Shown here piece after piece: positions 34,241 to 45,780 of a stretch of DNA of 64,000 bases (the stretch's first letter is position 1; every line of letters begins with the position of its first letter). The stretch lies in the NCBI RefSeq assembly GCF_030272615.1, contig NC_081405.1, forward strand, positions 573,651,252-573,715,251, written 5' to 3'. The notes under the pieces were generated by a model. The model made no database searches and was not told the origin of the DNA. It was given only the letters and a program-made list of their open reading frames with translations. A program made the translations under genes and the position numbers. The stretch comes from Cryptomeria japonica (lineage: Eukaryota > Streptophyta > Pinopsida > Cupressales > Cupressaceae).

Positions 34241-37200
34241 CTAAAATGACACTTGTTGTGTTCAATGTCACTACCAAAAAGAACATCTCATGTGGGGATT
34301 CTATATGTTAGTTTATTTGGAGAAGGCTTGTTATTCGCATGTGTGTAGTGTTAGTTGAGTGAGGTTATAAACCAATGACTTGCATGTCAACTGTAACCTC
34401 CAACATTTAGTAACTATGTCATAGGCTTAGTCTGTTTATAGAATTTAGGGAGCAAGATACTATAAATATAATGAATCAAGCAATTTTTACGGTCCAAAAA
34501 TTGAATATAGGAGGCCATAATTAGGATTTCATTTACAATATTTTCATTTCTAGAATTTTAAATTTCTAACTTTTTGGAACTCTCTCAATATTAGTTCTCA
34601 CTAGTACCTTTATTTCATAATTAATCAATGCAAGTTTCTTCATGGATTGCATGTTTCATGTTTCATTATCTTTGCTGAATGAGTCTGAAGTTGCTAATTA
34701 TCTCTTTCTACATGTAAGATTGTAGACTCTTCATATAGATGGAAGTTTCACATGTTGATATCTAGTCTATTATTGATAATATCTGGTTATTTGAAGTACT
34801 TATTTCAATTTTAATAATCTTAAATGGTTATTTTTGTTTCTTTCTCATTCCCAATATCTTTTGCATTTTATTTCTAAGTGGATCCATGTGAGTTTTCTCT
34901 ACAACCACCATACCACCTTGACTGAGCAACTCATGCAAACCCTGCGTTACCCTTATGCATTTGTTACCCAACAAAGAGGACCTTGGGGAGTGTGGATTTC
35001 ATGATCCTTTCTCTTGTTAGGAGATGCTCTACTTCCCAAATCATGCATGTTAGGTGAGTATAAGAGGAGAGACTTTATAGAAAAGTCTTGAGAGGAGAAA
35101 ACACTAAATATAGATGGGCTCTATATTTGGCTTAGCTCTCCAAAAATATGCATGTGATCTTCTCTAGGTCAAATTTTCCCCAAAAGAATGCATAGCTTCT
35201 CCAAATTTAGTGTTTGTGAGCTAAAAATAGCTCCTTAATTTATGGTATATAGAAGTGGAACACCCTCTGATGCATTCCTGCTATAAATAGTCTCAAAAAA
35301 GCACTCCCATCTCTTAAATTTGCATGGTTGTATAGATGCTCTATTTTTAATAATTAATATAATTTTATTAAAACAATTAAAGTAATTGTTGTCATAAATT
35401 TATATTAATGAACTTTAATAATTTTATTAAAATAGCTAATAAAACTATATTAAGATTTTAATATAAATAGTTTAAAATAACTTTTATTAAGATATTAAAT
35501 AAAATTAGCTTAATTAAATCTATTTTAAATATTTTGACATTTAATAAAAGATTTCTACATTACTTATTTTTAACATAAACCCTTTTTCATGAGCGTCACA
35601 CCCATAGCCTAGGTCACTAGACTTAAAAACGTCTTGACCATGACATACATTACATGAATCATTTGGTTTCTTAAAGAAAAAAATAATAAAGAAATCTCAT
35701 TCCATGAATCCAGGGCATGCAAAGTATAAGAAGTATGAAACTCTAAAAACACTCATTCTTTCATTTTACATTTTGTTGTCTTCTTGAAGAAGACTCCTTT
35801 CTGGCAGCCACCGTGCACATGGTTTTTTCTTTGCTTGAACTAGAACTGAGATTAGGGTTTGAAGGCTCGAACATGTACTTCTTTAGCCAGGTATGCATTG
35901 GTCCTCTCCTCTTTCATGTCATTGTCTTTTTAGCAAAAAATTTGTAGAAGCTCTTGTTTTAAGACATGCATGTATTTAGGGATTTTATGAGCTTTAAGGA
36001 AAGATATCTCCTATCTTCTTGATGGTATCGTATCTCAGTGTGTTGTCATTTTTTCCTTAGCACTGTATTGAAATCTTTTTGAAAGATGATTGCTCCTATA
36101 GTCATTGTGATGGAGGCTATGCTGTACATGACCGTGTTTTTTATCAAAACCTTAGCTGTGTTTTTTTATCATGAGGAATATCTTTTGACATCTCTTACTC
36201 TTTGCAGACTGAACATGATTCGAAGGCTTTTTGTAATCTTCAATCTTGGAATTTTTTCACATAGTTTCCCTTTGAGAGGGCCTAATAGCATTTCAATTTG
36301 TTGATCATGAAAGATATGCCTTTAACTCAAGTCGCTTTTATATTGGATTGATGTCAAGCCTTTATCTTAAGGCATCGTATCAATATGCTTTTTTATGGAT
36401 GCTAGAAAGCATTTATTTTTATTGTACATGCACTTATTTCTTTGTTCTTTTCTATATAATGACCTACTCCCAATATTGATCATCTGAGGATGTTATAGTT
36501 CTATCTTGAGAATTGGTTTGATGCAGTGTACAATAGTATCTTTGACAAGAAACCTCTATGCTTATTTATTGTGAAATGAATGTGCCCTTCTATCATAATA
36601 GCACATAGTCATAATGATTACTATTTTGATGGAATCATTGTCAAATACTTGTGATTGTTGTGTATTTTGCATTGCCCTATTACTGGGATTTTGACTGTGC
36701 TTTAGATATCATGTTATCACTGTGATCTTTGATAGCTCTTTGTCTTTTACTGCTCTGTGAAAACATGTATAATTGTAATCCTATAAATGATGAGGTTCTC
36801 ATCTACTACTCCAAAGATTTGAACCCCAAAATGATTTTGTGCAATTCATTTAAATACTCTCCTTGAATTGAGGTAACTATGTCTTGAAGGTCTTCTCCTT
36901 CCTTTAATTATTGTATTTTTTAATAGTGATATATCTATATGGTAGTTACTTTATTCTCATCTACCCATATTAGGCTACAACCCAATCAATCTCTCTGTTG
37001 ACTCTTTGTGGTAGCTATGACAGTGTATTTTTCTATTCTGGATGGAAATTACTCCTCTTTGTTTTGATAATATCTGCTTGTATTGAAAGCTTTTTGAAAG
37101 ATGATTCTTTTCCATTAGATTCTTGAAAATTGGTCACACACTATTTTTATGAATTTGATAGTATATTCGAACATTTTTCGAGTTCTTTTGCTGCTATGAA

Positions 37201-39733
37201 CTATATTATTAGACCCATTGACTATAATCACCTTTACAGTTACTATTTTATTCTTTGACAATGGTCAGAAGGTTCTATGACTATGTTATGGATGCTTTTT
37301 AAGGTATTTTACCTTTGATTCATGGATAACACCAGGGTTGCATTGTAATCTTCATTACAAAGCCTTGACTTCTCTTTACCTTATTTTGACTTCTCTGTCA
37401 CAATCGTAAAGCCTTTAATGATATTTGAATTGTTACACATCTTACCATGTTTTTTTCTTTACGTTAACATTGAGAATTGTATCTTGAGCTAAATTTTCCT
37501 GTGACTATAATTCTTGTTATGATTTAATGTCATCTTCAAATAACTTGCAACCTTATAATATGAACAGTAAGTCCCATGCTGCTATGTATCCTTTACTATT
37601 TTATTTGGTAAGCTCATTGTTAAAATGATTGTCAATGTATTAGAAGGTTGTTCTTGTTGTCATTGATTTTGACCTTTGGATCTCATTGATGATTGCTCTA
37701 TACACTTAATAAGATTTTTCCTATACTAGGGACTAATATTATTGTCAATAAGGCTACACTAATTTTCTGGTTGTGGATGCATCTCTTTATGCTGCCTCTA
37801 ATCACTGCTCATCATGTCTTATTACCTTGAATCTTCATGCATAGAGACCTTAGTGTCTTCTCATGGCTCTCTTATTATGATCTCTCCTATCTTTTATTTT
37901 GATAAATTATGATGAATATCATTTCATGTGATTAGTACCCATGTCTTTACAACTCTCAATTGCCTTGAATGTCCTTGATAAGATTCATGAAGTACACTAT
38001 TATATTCTTTCTTAGACCTTAACAAGATGCAATGGTGACTGAAAATAATTTATGCACTATCATTGGACTATTATATCTGAGATACTTTTGTGACTGTGTC
38101 TCATCATTGTTTCCAACACTGTCCTTATCTTGTCATGATTTGCCTATATTTTTTCTTCTTAAGAATAGATAGTGACCTCTAAGATCATTGTTTATGATCT
38201 TTGTTCTGATATACCATATAGATTCTCTTTTAATCATGGTCTTAGCTATGACTAAGTTGTTGTCATTTGATGCTACTATATTCTGACAATTCTTGCCACT
38301 TCATAAACCCACTGTGCTGGTTGTGAGTGCATCTATTATGCATTCATCTTCATGGAGGGTATTCTCTTTAACTATCTTATCCATTGTATCCTTTAACTTT
38401 TGTCAACCTATTTGTAATATAGTGAGATACTCTGTTAATACTCTAGGCCTATTGACTATAACTTCCTAAGGTTACTATGTTATCTAAATCTCATGCCTCT
38501 TCACTATTCTAACTCATTGGTAATCTTTGTTTGGTCATTGCGTTTAGGTTTTGACAGTGGTAAGTATTTTGTATTCTTATTTCCCCTAGTTAGGGCTTCC
38601 TCTCTTCTTTCCAATGCTGGCTACTATTGCTCTAGGACAGTATATTTCCTTGCTAAGAGGGTTGTTAGTATTGAGAACCACTTCTCTATAGCATTCATGA
38701 CTGCATCTTGCTGGTTAATGACTGTATATTGTTCCAAGGTTGTGTCTAGTGCTTTATTATCATCAAACCTTCACTGTTATTTTGTCATTCACTCCTTATC
38801 ACTTATTACTGCTATAGGGGCCTTTGTCTCTGTCAAATCAAAAGCATAATAGTCCACTGCTCTTGTGACTGACTTTCATCTTGATGTTAATAGGGCTCTC
38901 TCCTATGCTGAGTTGTTATTATTATTCTAAGACCCTATTGGGGTTGTCTGGCCATTTAATATGCTAGTATGGTTCCATTAGACACAAGCACACCATTCAT
39001 AACAATGATCCTGAAAGTTTCACTATTGTGAATGATGAGTCCCTACTCAATGAAGCAATATTGACATATTAGCATGTTGAGCTCAACTCTTGTGGGAGCC
39101 ACATTCTACACAACATGCTTAAATATTGAATCATGATAAATCAATGATGAATTAGGCACCTGTTCCTTCACAATGATTAAACAATTTAGCTTAAAAATAA
39201 GGAATTATTCCTTCTATTGATGATTTGACCTCCATTATGCATACTTGATCTTGATTAATTATATACAGTTGATATGACTGGATTGAATTGGTAACTCATA
39301 GGTTTAAGTTATTCAGTTGTTGATAACATGTGATGATATTTTATATTTCGAGCTCTTAACAAATCTCTTAAGATTTTGCAGGTATACTTGGAGCTAGGAG
39401 ATGAAGGGTTGATTCTAGAAAGAAGCTAAAGAAGAGTTGAATATAGAGGATCAACCTTCAACCTTTAACAGGCAATGAAGGATATGACATTTCATTATAT
39501 ATTTTTCTCTTCCTATCTTCAGTTGTATATCTTTCTCTCTATGAATGCTTAATGTGGTCCAGTCATTCCCATAGCTCATGTGGGACCCTTAAACACTTTT
39601 CTACTTTTAAAGAATGTAACAATAATATTAAAATAATATTGTATGTTTCTCCATATAATGCAACAATATTATGCAATTTTGATGAATTTTGTTATGAACT
39701 TTGGATAACATATTGAATTGTGTTTGATATCTT
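34241..39733. other. Non-coding, repeat-like stretch
   Basis: No gene supported over 5.5 kb. 34.25-34.6 kb has LTR-like wording (TATAAATATAATGAATC) but no matching partner. 35340-35570 is very AT-rich. 35.8-39.1 kb is T-rich with many TTGTGACTAT/CATTGTGAT words, like 24.1-26.9 kb in the opposite orientation. Near 39375 a TTTTGCAG then GTATAC sequence looks like a 3' splice site. The 118-codon frame at 38493-38849 has no recognisable features. Confidence 0.5.
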
Positions 39734-40113
39734 TCATTTCAAATGACACTGAATCGGCATTGAATACATGTACCTTTCACCATTAATAACAATAACTACT
39801 CCAAGTCTACCAATTTGAGTAGTGTGCAAAAATTGGTAACAATTAAAATTTCTATTTTTCATTACAGTTGATTTGTATGATGCCCCTTCTTGATACCTTT
39901 TGTCCTCTTTATACATTTGGTTATCAAATTTACCTCGTTTGTTCTTTGACCATTTATTTTGTTTGGATGGCTTCTTGTCTTTGCTCACCAAAGCTAAATC
40001 TACTTGGTCCATATGTTTCTACCTCTCTTCTTCTTATAGCAGGATACCTACCAAATTGTCAATAAAAAAGATAATTTTTCCTTTGCAATCAAACTAATAA
40101 TGAAGATGATTAT
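39734..40113 (-). pseudogene. gag: copia element 3 gag, 3' part
   Basis: The minus strand reads DNLVGILL, a stop, EEER, a stop, then MDQVDLALVSKDKKPSKQNKW and KRGKFDNQ. This is the copia gag segment that precedes the zinc knuckle (compare the usual LVGILLQEE and LAL.SK..K). The knuckle itself is only a trace (NFNCYQFLH). The upstream half of this gag lies at 48539-49021, on the other side of an inserted LINE. Confidence 0.78.
40089..40106. repeat. Target-site duplication of LINE-2, left copy
   Basis: TCAAACTAATAATGAAGA here matches TCAAACTAGTAATGAAGA at 48539-48556 with one mismatch, and the likeness continues loosely for some six bases. The two copies bound the LINE and both belong to copia gag, as expected for target-primed insertion. 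Confidence 0.85.
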
Positions 40114-40446
40114 AAAAGGATGGCTAATAGGGAAGCAATGCATGTGAGGGCCTAGTGCAGGCCGTGACCTTCATGAAGGCTTAACGACCTTGCATGCGGC
40201 CTTTTTTGGTTGTCCTGTCTGTGGTTTGGTGTGTAGAGTGTGGGCTTTGAGTTTGTAAGGTGTGGTTGTGGAAAGTTGGGGGAGCCGACTAGGTTTTGTG
40301 CTAGCTTTTTATTTTTATCTGTGTTCTTTGGCTCTCTTCTGAGCTGGTTTTTTGCTTTCTCATTTTGGGGTGGTTGGCTTTGGGGTTGGTGTTGGGTGTC
40401 TGGGTGGAGTTGGGTGTTTTCTTTTTTCTTTTTTCCATGGATCCGT

Positions 40447-41800
40447 TGCAGGAGAAGCCACTAAGGGTCAAACATACTATGGATTTTCAAGTAGTGATTA
40501 GGGATTCATCTTCAAATTGATCAATGTGATTCTTTGATAATAGCTCATATGCTAAGGATGCAGGTGATGGAGGATTTGTGCCTTTCGGGGGTTCTCAGAT
40601 CTAGAAAGTTAATGGATGCCTCGAATGGTCTAAGGAGAGATCCATTTTGGAAATTCAACCAGAGTCGATTGCTAAAGACATTGAGCATTTTTCGAAGCAT
40701 GCATTGCTCTGCAAGTTTATAAGAATGTGGGTCTCACTCCAATTTTTGGAGTCTTGGTCGCAGAGGACTTGGTTGCTCAAGGGTGAAATAGAAATAATGC
40801 TATTGGAGAACATTTATTTAATGGTGGTGTTCAATTGCATGGCAGATCGCATTAATTTTTTTGAAGGTGAACCTTAATTCCACAATTAGGTAGGCCAGTT
40901 TATGAAACCTTGGCATGCAGGTTTCAATCTAATGAAAGAACGTAAAAATTAGGTTTTTGTGTGGGTGCAGCTTACTCAATTTCTAGTGGAATGTTGGCAC
41001 AATGATATACTACATAATGTGGCCTTGTTGCTGGGAAAATCGGTTGGTTCTTCTTAGAAAACTCAGGATAGGAAGGTAATGACTTTTTCTCATATCTATG
41101 TTGAAATTGACTTAAATAACCCTCTTCCAGATTTCTTGGAAATTTGTGCAGGATGATATTCTTAGATCCAATAGTTAGATTATGAAATATTATCATTTTG
41201 GTGTCGGCTCTAGCATGAATATGGTGATTTGAAGAGGAGATGCCCAAGGTCAAAACCCTTGAAGTCTCCTTCCATTCAATCTCCTTGTAATCCCACTAGG
41301 CCTAACAAAGGCAAGGCAAAAATTTCTAGTGACGGTGTATCTGGTGAGGGTTTTATTCATGTCAAAGGTTGAAATAGAAATAGGGTTTTGAAGAGGTCCT
41401 ATAAGGATCATCAAGATGAAGATACTTTTAACTGATTTGAAATATTAGATGACCTTATTCAGCAAGAGGTAAATCCAGGTTTGATGGCTATGGAGCATTT
41501 AGAAATGTAAGTTGTTCAGGAAGACAATGTTCCAAGTAGTGTGCAAAATTTGTAGATGGATGGTGATTTACAGATGGAAACTATTCTTGGGGTGATGGAT
41601 TCTAGAAATATTGGTTACCTTGTTAATGGAACAGTTGGTGGGGGGGAGTCAATTATACCATCTGGAAAATCAGACCTTGATCAAACAAAAGGTGGAAAAG
41701 CTTCTCCTGCATTGGGGATTCTTCATAAAGAGAAAAAAAAGGAGGTTGTTGAGAAGTCTTCCAAGATTGGAAGGAAAAAAGATGTAGAAAAATAAAGTTG
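40447..41800 (+). pseudogene. LINE-2 ORF1 (DUF4283, zinc knuckle), broken
   Basis: The frame begins near 40477 (MDFQVVIRDSS), preceded by a 5' untranslated region. DUF4283 is recognisable in KDIEHFSKHALLCKFIRMW, LQFLESWSQRTWLLKGEIE and FMKPWHAGFNLMKERKN. VMTFSHIYVEIDLNNPLPD leads to the knuckle near 41205-41250, where the second Cys is a TAG and the His is Asp (CRL*HEYGDLKRRCP). A Gly/Lys-rich tail (41556-41795) ends RKKDVEK. The protein would bind the LINE RNA. This ORF1 is a different subfamily from the one at 7442-8942. Confidence 0.85.
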
Positions 41801-41873
41801 ATGGGGGAGTCTCTTATGGAATCTAGAAGTGGTAAAACGTTGGATTCTCACTTCTCTTAACCCCAAAAAAGAT

Positions 41874-42600
41874 CATTCTATCTTGGAATGTAAGGGGCTT
41901 GAACAATGACCCTTGACAAGAAGATGTTCAAGATTTGGTGAGAGTTCATTCTCCTGATGTTCTTATCTTACACGAGACTAGGTTGTCTATTGAGAGAATG
42001 ACTCATTTGTTACCAAAGATATGGGGTGGTGGTGAATGCCAGTGTGTTGGGGCCCATGGTTCTGCTGGGGGTTTGGCCTATTTATGGAACCCTTTGAGGA
42101 TTCACCCTCTTTGGTGGGTATCTTCTAAGTCTTCCATCTCTTTAGTTTCTTCAAGTCTTCAGATTGGAGAATCTATTCTCATATCTAATATTTATACACC
42201 TATTGATTTTTTCGAAAAACAACTTTTATGGGCTCATATTACCACTATCCGGAACCTAGTACCCTTTCATCCATGGATTATGGTAGAGGATTTTAATGCT
42301 ATTAAAGAGTTGGCTGAGAAAAGTGGTGGTATTGGGAGATTGGAGCCTTTGGATTTCATGCTACAGGAGACCATCTCTATCTTGAATCTAGTGGATGTCA
42401 ATCCCAATAATGGATAGTTTACTTAGAATAATCAGAGAACATGAGAGAACTGTATCACTGAGAGACTTGATCGATTCCAGGTTTCTTGTTTCTGGGTTGG
42501 TGGTGGTTGGACTAATAGCTCTGAAATTTTGGTTTGTCTAGTTCAGATCACTGGCCTATCAAGTTATTGATCTCCTCCTATCGGGTGGCTCATTCTCCTC
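41874..42600 (+). pseudogene. LINE-2 ORF2 endonuclease domain
   Basis: An APE-type endonuclease, which nicks the target DNA during insertion. Motifs in order are ILSWNVRGLN, SPDVLILHETRLS (catalytic Glu), GSAGGLAYLWNP, ISNIYTP, WIMVEDFNAIKE (catalytic Asp-Asn; the usual Gly before Asp is Glu), ITERLDRF and, after a frameshift near 42540, SDHWP with the catalytic His. The open piece is 41935-42417. A stop within NNDP*QED and one after NPNNG interrupt it. Confidence 0.9.
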
Positions 42601-43434
42601 AATTCAAATTCTAGCTCATGTGGTTACGAGATACTTCCTTACAAGATTATGTGGCTGAATGGGGGAGGGTTGGTAGACTGACATATGGTATAGCTATGTA
42701 TACCTTTGCTAAAACTCTGCAATTTGTTAAATACCAACTTAAGCAATGGAATCAACAGTGCTTTGGAAATATTGTTCATGCTAAAACTGCTACTCAAGCT
42801 GACTTAGATGAAATCACTAGTGAAATTAGGGACTGTGGTTTGTCTAAGTCCTTGTTGCAAGAAGAAGCTAAAGCTTTGAAATTGGTGGAAGAACACAAGT
42901 TGAAGTAGGAGATTTATTGGAAACACAAGGCTCATGTGGACTAGCTTTAAGAAGGGGATGAGAATACAACCTTCTTCTTCAACTTGGTGAAAGCGAGAAG
43001 GTATGGCAATGTTATTCAAATATTTGTGGATTATAGGGGTGAGCAATATTCTTCTTTACATGATATTTTTAGAGAGGATTTGCAGTACTTTGCTACTCTA
43101 ATTAGGGAAGATTCTCAGGGAGGCTTTGTTTAGGAATCTCAGGTGCTTTCCTATATTCCCCATTTGGTTACTAGGGAGATGAATGAGTTCCTGATGAGAA
43201 ATGTTTATATGGAGGAATTGGAGGAGATTATCTTTCATATGAAGAAAGGGAAAGCTCCAGCTCCCAATGGATTCCTGATTGAATTCTTTCAATAATTTTG
43301 AGATACTATTAAGATAGATTTATTAGAGGTGGTTTGGGAATCTCAAATGAACAATCAAATGCTTAGGCCTTTGAACTCCACGCTTTTGGCCTTCATCCCC
43401 AAATTTGATAGTGCAGATAGGTTATGTTAGAGGA
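42601..43434 (+). pseudogene. LINE-2 ORF2 linker and start of RT, with internal deletion
   Basis: The linker reads FAKTLQFVKYQLKQWNQQCF and EITSEIRDCGLSKSLLQEE. The first RT block MKKGKAPAPNGFLIEFFQ (usually GPDG) follows at about 43235, then LLAFIPKFDSADRL. After DRL about 45 codons that normally carry the second RT block are missing, and the frame resumes at SGFV-like sequence. The duplicated segment begins right at this deletion junction. Confidence 0.8.
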
Positions 43435-45780
43435 AAAAAGTGGCTTTGTGGAAGATTAGAAAATCTTGGATGGAGTTGTTGTTGTTACGAAGACCATCCA
43501 TTCCATGGCAGCTTCCAGAGAGAAGGCTATGTTCATCAAGCTAGATATGGAAAAGGCTTATGATAGAGTTTGGTGGTCCTTTCTTTGAAAAGTTCTGGGA
43601 GCTTTTGGCTTTGCAGTGGAGTGGATTCAATGGGTAATGAGTTGTCTTACGTCTACCTCTTTTTCGGTTTTAGTCATTTGGGAGAACATTGAGATTTTTG
43701 GGGCTTCTCGGGGACTTCGAGAAGGGGATCTTTTCTCTCCTTATTTGTTTCTTCTTATGGTAAAAGGTCTTCGAAGATTGGTAAATAAGAATGTTGATTT
43801 GGGTCTGATCCTTGGATGGAGGTGGGGAACAAGTTTTCCTCCATAGTCCCACCTTCAATTTGTCAATGACACTTCTTTCATGGGTAGTTGTTAGTATTCA
43901 CAGGGGACTGGATGTTTATCTCATTTCTTTTTCCTAGTTGATTAATGAAGATAAGTTCTCAATTTTATTCTTCAACACACTAGAGGCTATTCAGAGGAGG
44001 ATTGCTCATATCTTGAGATTTTAGATTGGATCTCTCCCTTTGATCTACCTAGGCATCCCAATCTCTTCGAGTAAGCTTCCTAGAGAGTCTTTGTAGGAAA
44101 TTCTTCATAAATTTAGTGCTAAAGTTAATCATTGGATGCATAGATGGTTGTCCTTTACCAAAAGAGTTCAACTTCTTAAGTCTCTAGTTCAGGCCCTCCT
44201 GCTCTATATGGGTATGCTTCAGGTGGCTCTGATGGGATTTGTTAGAAATTTGGATTATATGGTGCGATAGTTCTTATGGGCAGGCAATTTGTCTTCCTCT
44301 AAATGGAGCCTTATCATATGGGATATTGTGTGTTGCCCGAGATGGTTTGGTGGTCTTGGTTTGAGACATTCAACTTTGGTTGGGGTGGCTTTAGTTGCTA
44401 AGTTGTATTGTAGGTCATGTGTGGAGCAGGACTAGATCTGGGCTAGGATCTTGTTGCATAAGTATCTTCCTAGGATTTCGAGGGAGGAATTCCCCCGTTA
44501 CCCTCTGGTGGGAAAAGGATCAATATTCTGGGAAACATTGAAGAAGGGGGGCTACCTTGATTGAGTAAGATTTATTTTGGATATGTACGATGGAGATAGA
44601 GGCACTTTTTTGGTCTAACTCTTGGGATGGCTTTCCCTCCATTATTTCATAGTACCCAAATTTGATGGCCCTTTGTCAATGGTTTCTTGAGGTAGGGTGG
44701 AGAAGAGTGAGTGACTTTAAATTATTTCATCCTTGTGGTCAGTTGGAGGTTGCTAGATGGAAAGTTTCGAGTGAGTGGCCAACAGTTGGTTTGGAGGGAG
44801 ATTATGTTTAGCTTCATAATATCATACCAAGTAGACATTGTATCTCTCTTAAGGAAAAAGATAGCCTTGCTTGGCATTTGAATCCTAAGCGGGTTTATAT
44901 GGTTACAAGTGGGTATCAAGAATTGGTGGCTCAAAGGCAGAATGGAGGGGAGGTTCAATGGTGGAAGTATGTGTGGAAAAAGTTCTCTTGGCCAAAGTGT
45001 AACTGTTTTGTGTGGACTTTGGCTTGGAATAGATTCTTGACATGGGATAATATTCAAAAGCAGGGATTTCAAGGCCCTTCAATTTGTGTTTTGTGTTGTT
45101 CTAATGAAGAGGACTCCCTACATCTGTTCTTTCATTTCCCCTTCTCTAAGAAGATTTGGCACCTCTGGTGGGATGCTTGGAAACATCCTTGTGTCCATGC
45201 CATGTCCCTTGTGGAGTTATGGAATATCTTGGGCAAGCCTCCTACTATTTCTTCATTTCTTCAGATTGTGTGGGCGTATTGGGCCTACTTTCATTCCTTG
45301 ATAGTTATTCCTAGAGAGGAGTCACATGATTTTTTGGGGGCAAAGGTTATTGGTTGAAAAACCATGGCACAAAACCATAGGGATGATTCAGGAGACACTG
45401 GAGGCTAAATTTGAGGTGATGCTCCCACTTGATAGAAAACATAAGATATTATAGATAGATTAGGTATTCAAGGATTGTCTTCTGTCTATCCATGTATTAG
45501 AAGAGATAGATGTGCAAAGAGAAAGTCCATAGGGAGGGTAGATGGTAATCTCCTCATGAGAACTTTTTAAAGATCAACACTGATGTATCCTCTCATGCCA
45601 ATCCTAGCTCAATTAGGATTGGAGGTATAGGTAGAAACTCTTTCGGAGAGGTGGTGTTCTTCTTCTCTTTCCATAAAGAGTAGCAGGATAATAACTTTAT
45701 GGAGGGGTTAGTGATTATGTTTGCTTTTGAGCGTGATTATTCTATAAGATGGCGACAGGTTATTTGTGAATCCAATTCAA
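43418..45780 (+). repeat. LINE-2 tandem duplication, copy 1 (RT to RNase H)
   Basis: Nearly identical to 45781-48143 at an offset of 2363 bp. It holds RT blocks SREKAMFIKLDMEKAYDRV, GFAVEWIQWVMSC, SPYLFLLMVKGLRRL, the active site at 43859-43870 reading FVND, PLIYLGIPIS and YTFLW-like parts. The C-terminal LINE region follows with FSWPKCNCFVWTLAWNRFL and GFQGPSICVLCCSNEEDSLH. The start of RNase H (KINTDVSSHANP, VICESNS) is cut at about 45779, where copy 2 begins. Stops at 43844 and 44022 (both TAG) are shared with copy 2. Confidence 0.93.

Noticed and set aside
38493-38849. 118-codon frame, the longest in the 34-39 kb stretch.
   Set aside because: Hydrophobic Ser/Leu/Val-rich translation of T-rich DNA, no domain, no relative in the window, and the surrounding sequence is repeat-like.
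24100-39130. A giant DNA transposon with multi-kilobase terminal inverted repeats bounded by the GTGGGAGCCACATT segments.
   Set aside because: Only about 41 bp align well; the ends are not symmetrical, no target duplication or transposase is seen, and two opposite copies of a repeat explain it.
44722-45072. 116-codon minus-strand ORFs at 44722-45072 and 47085-47435.
   Set aside because: Both are antisense shadows of the duplicated LINE ORF2 C-terminal region and appear twice only because that region is duplicated.
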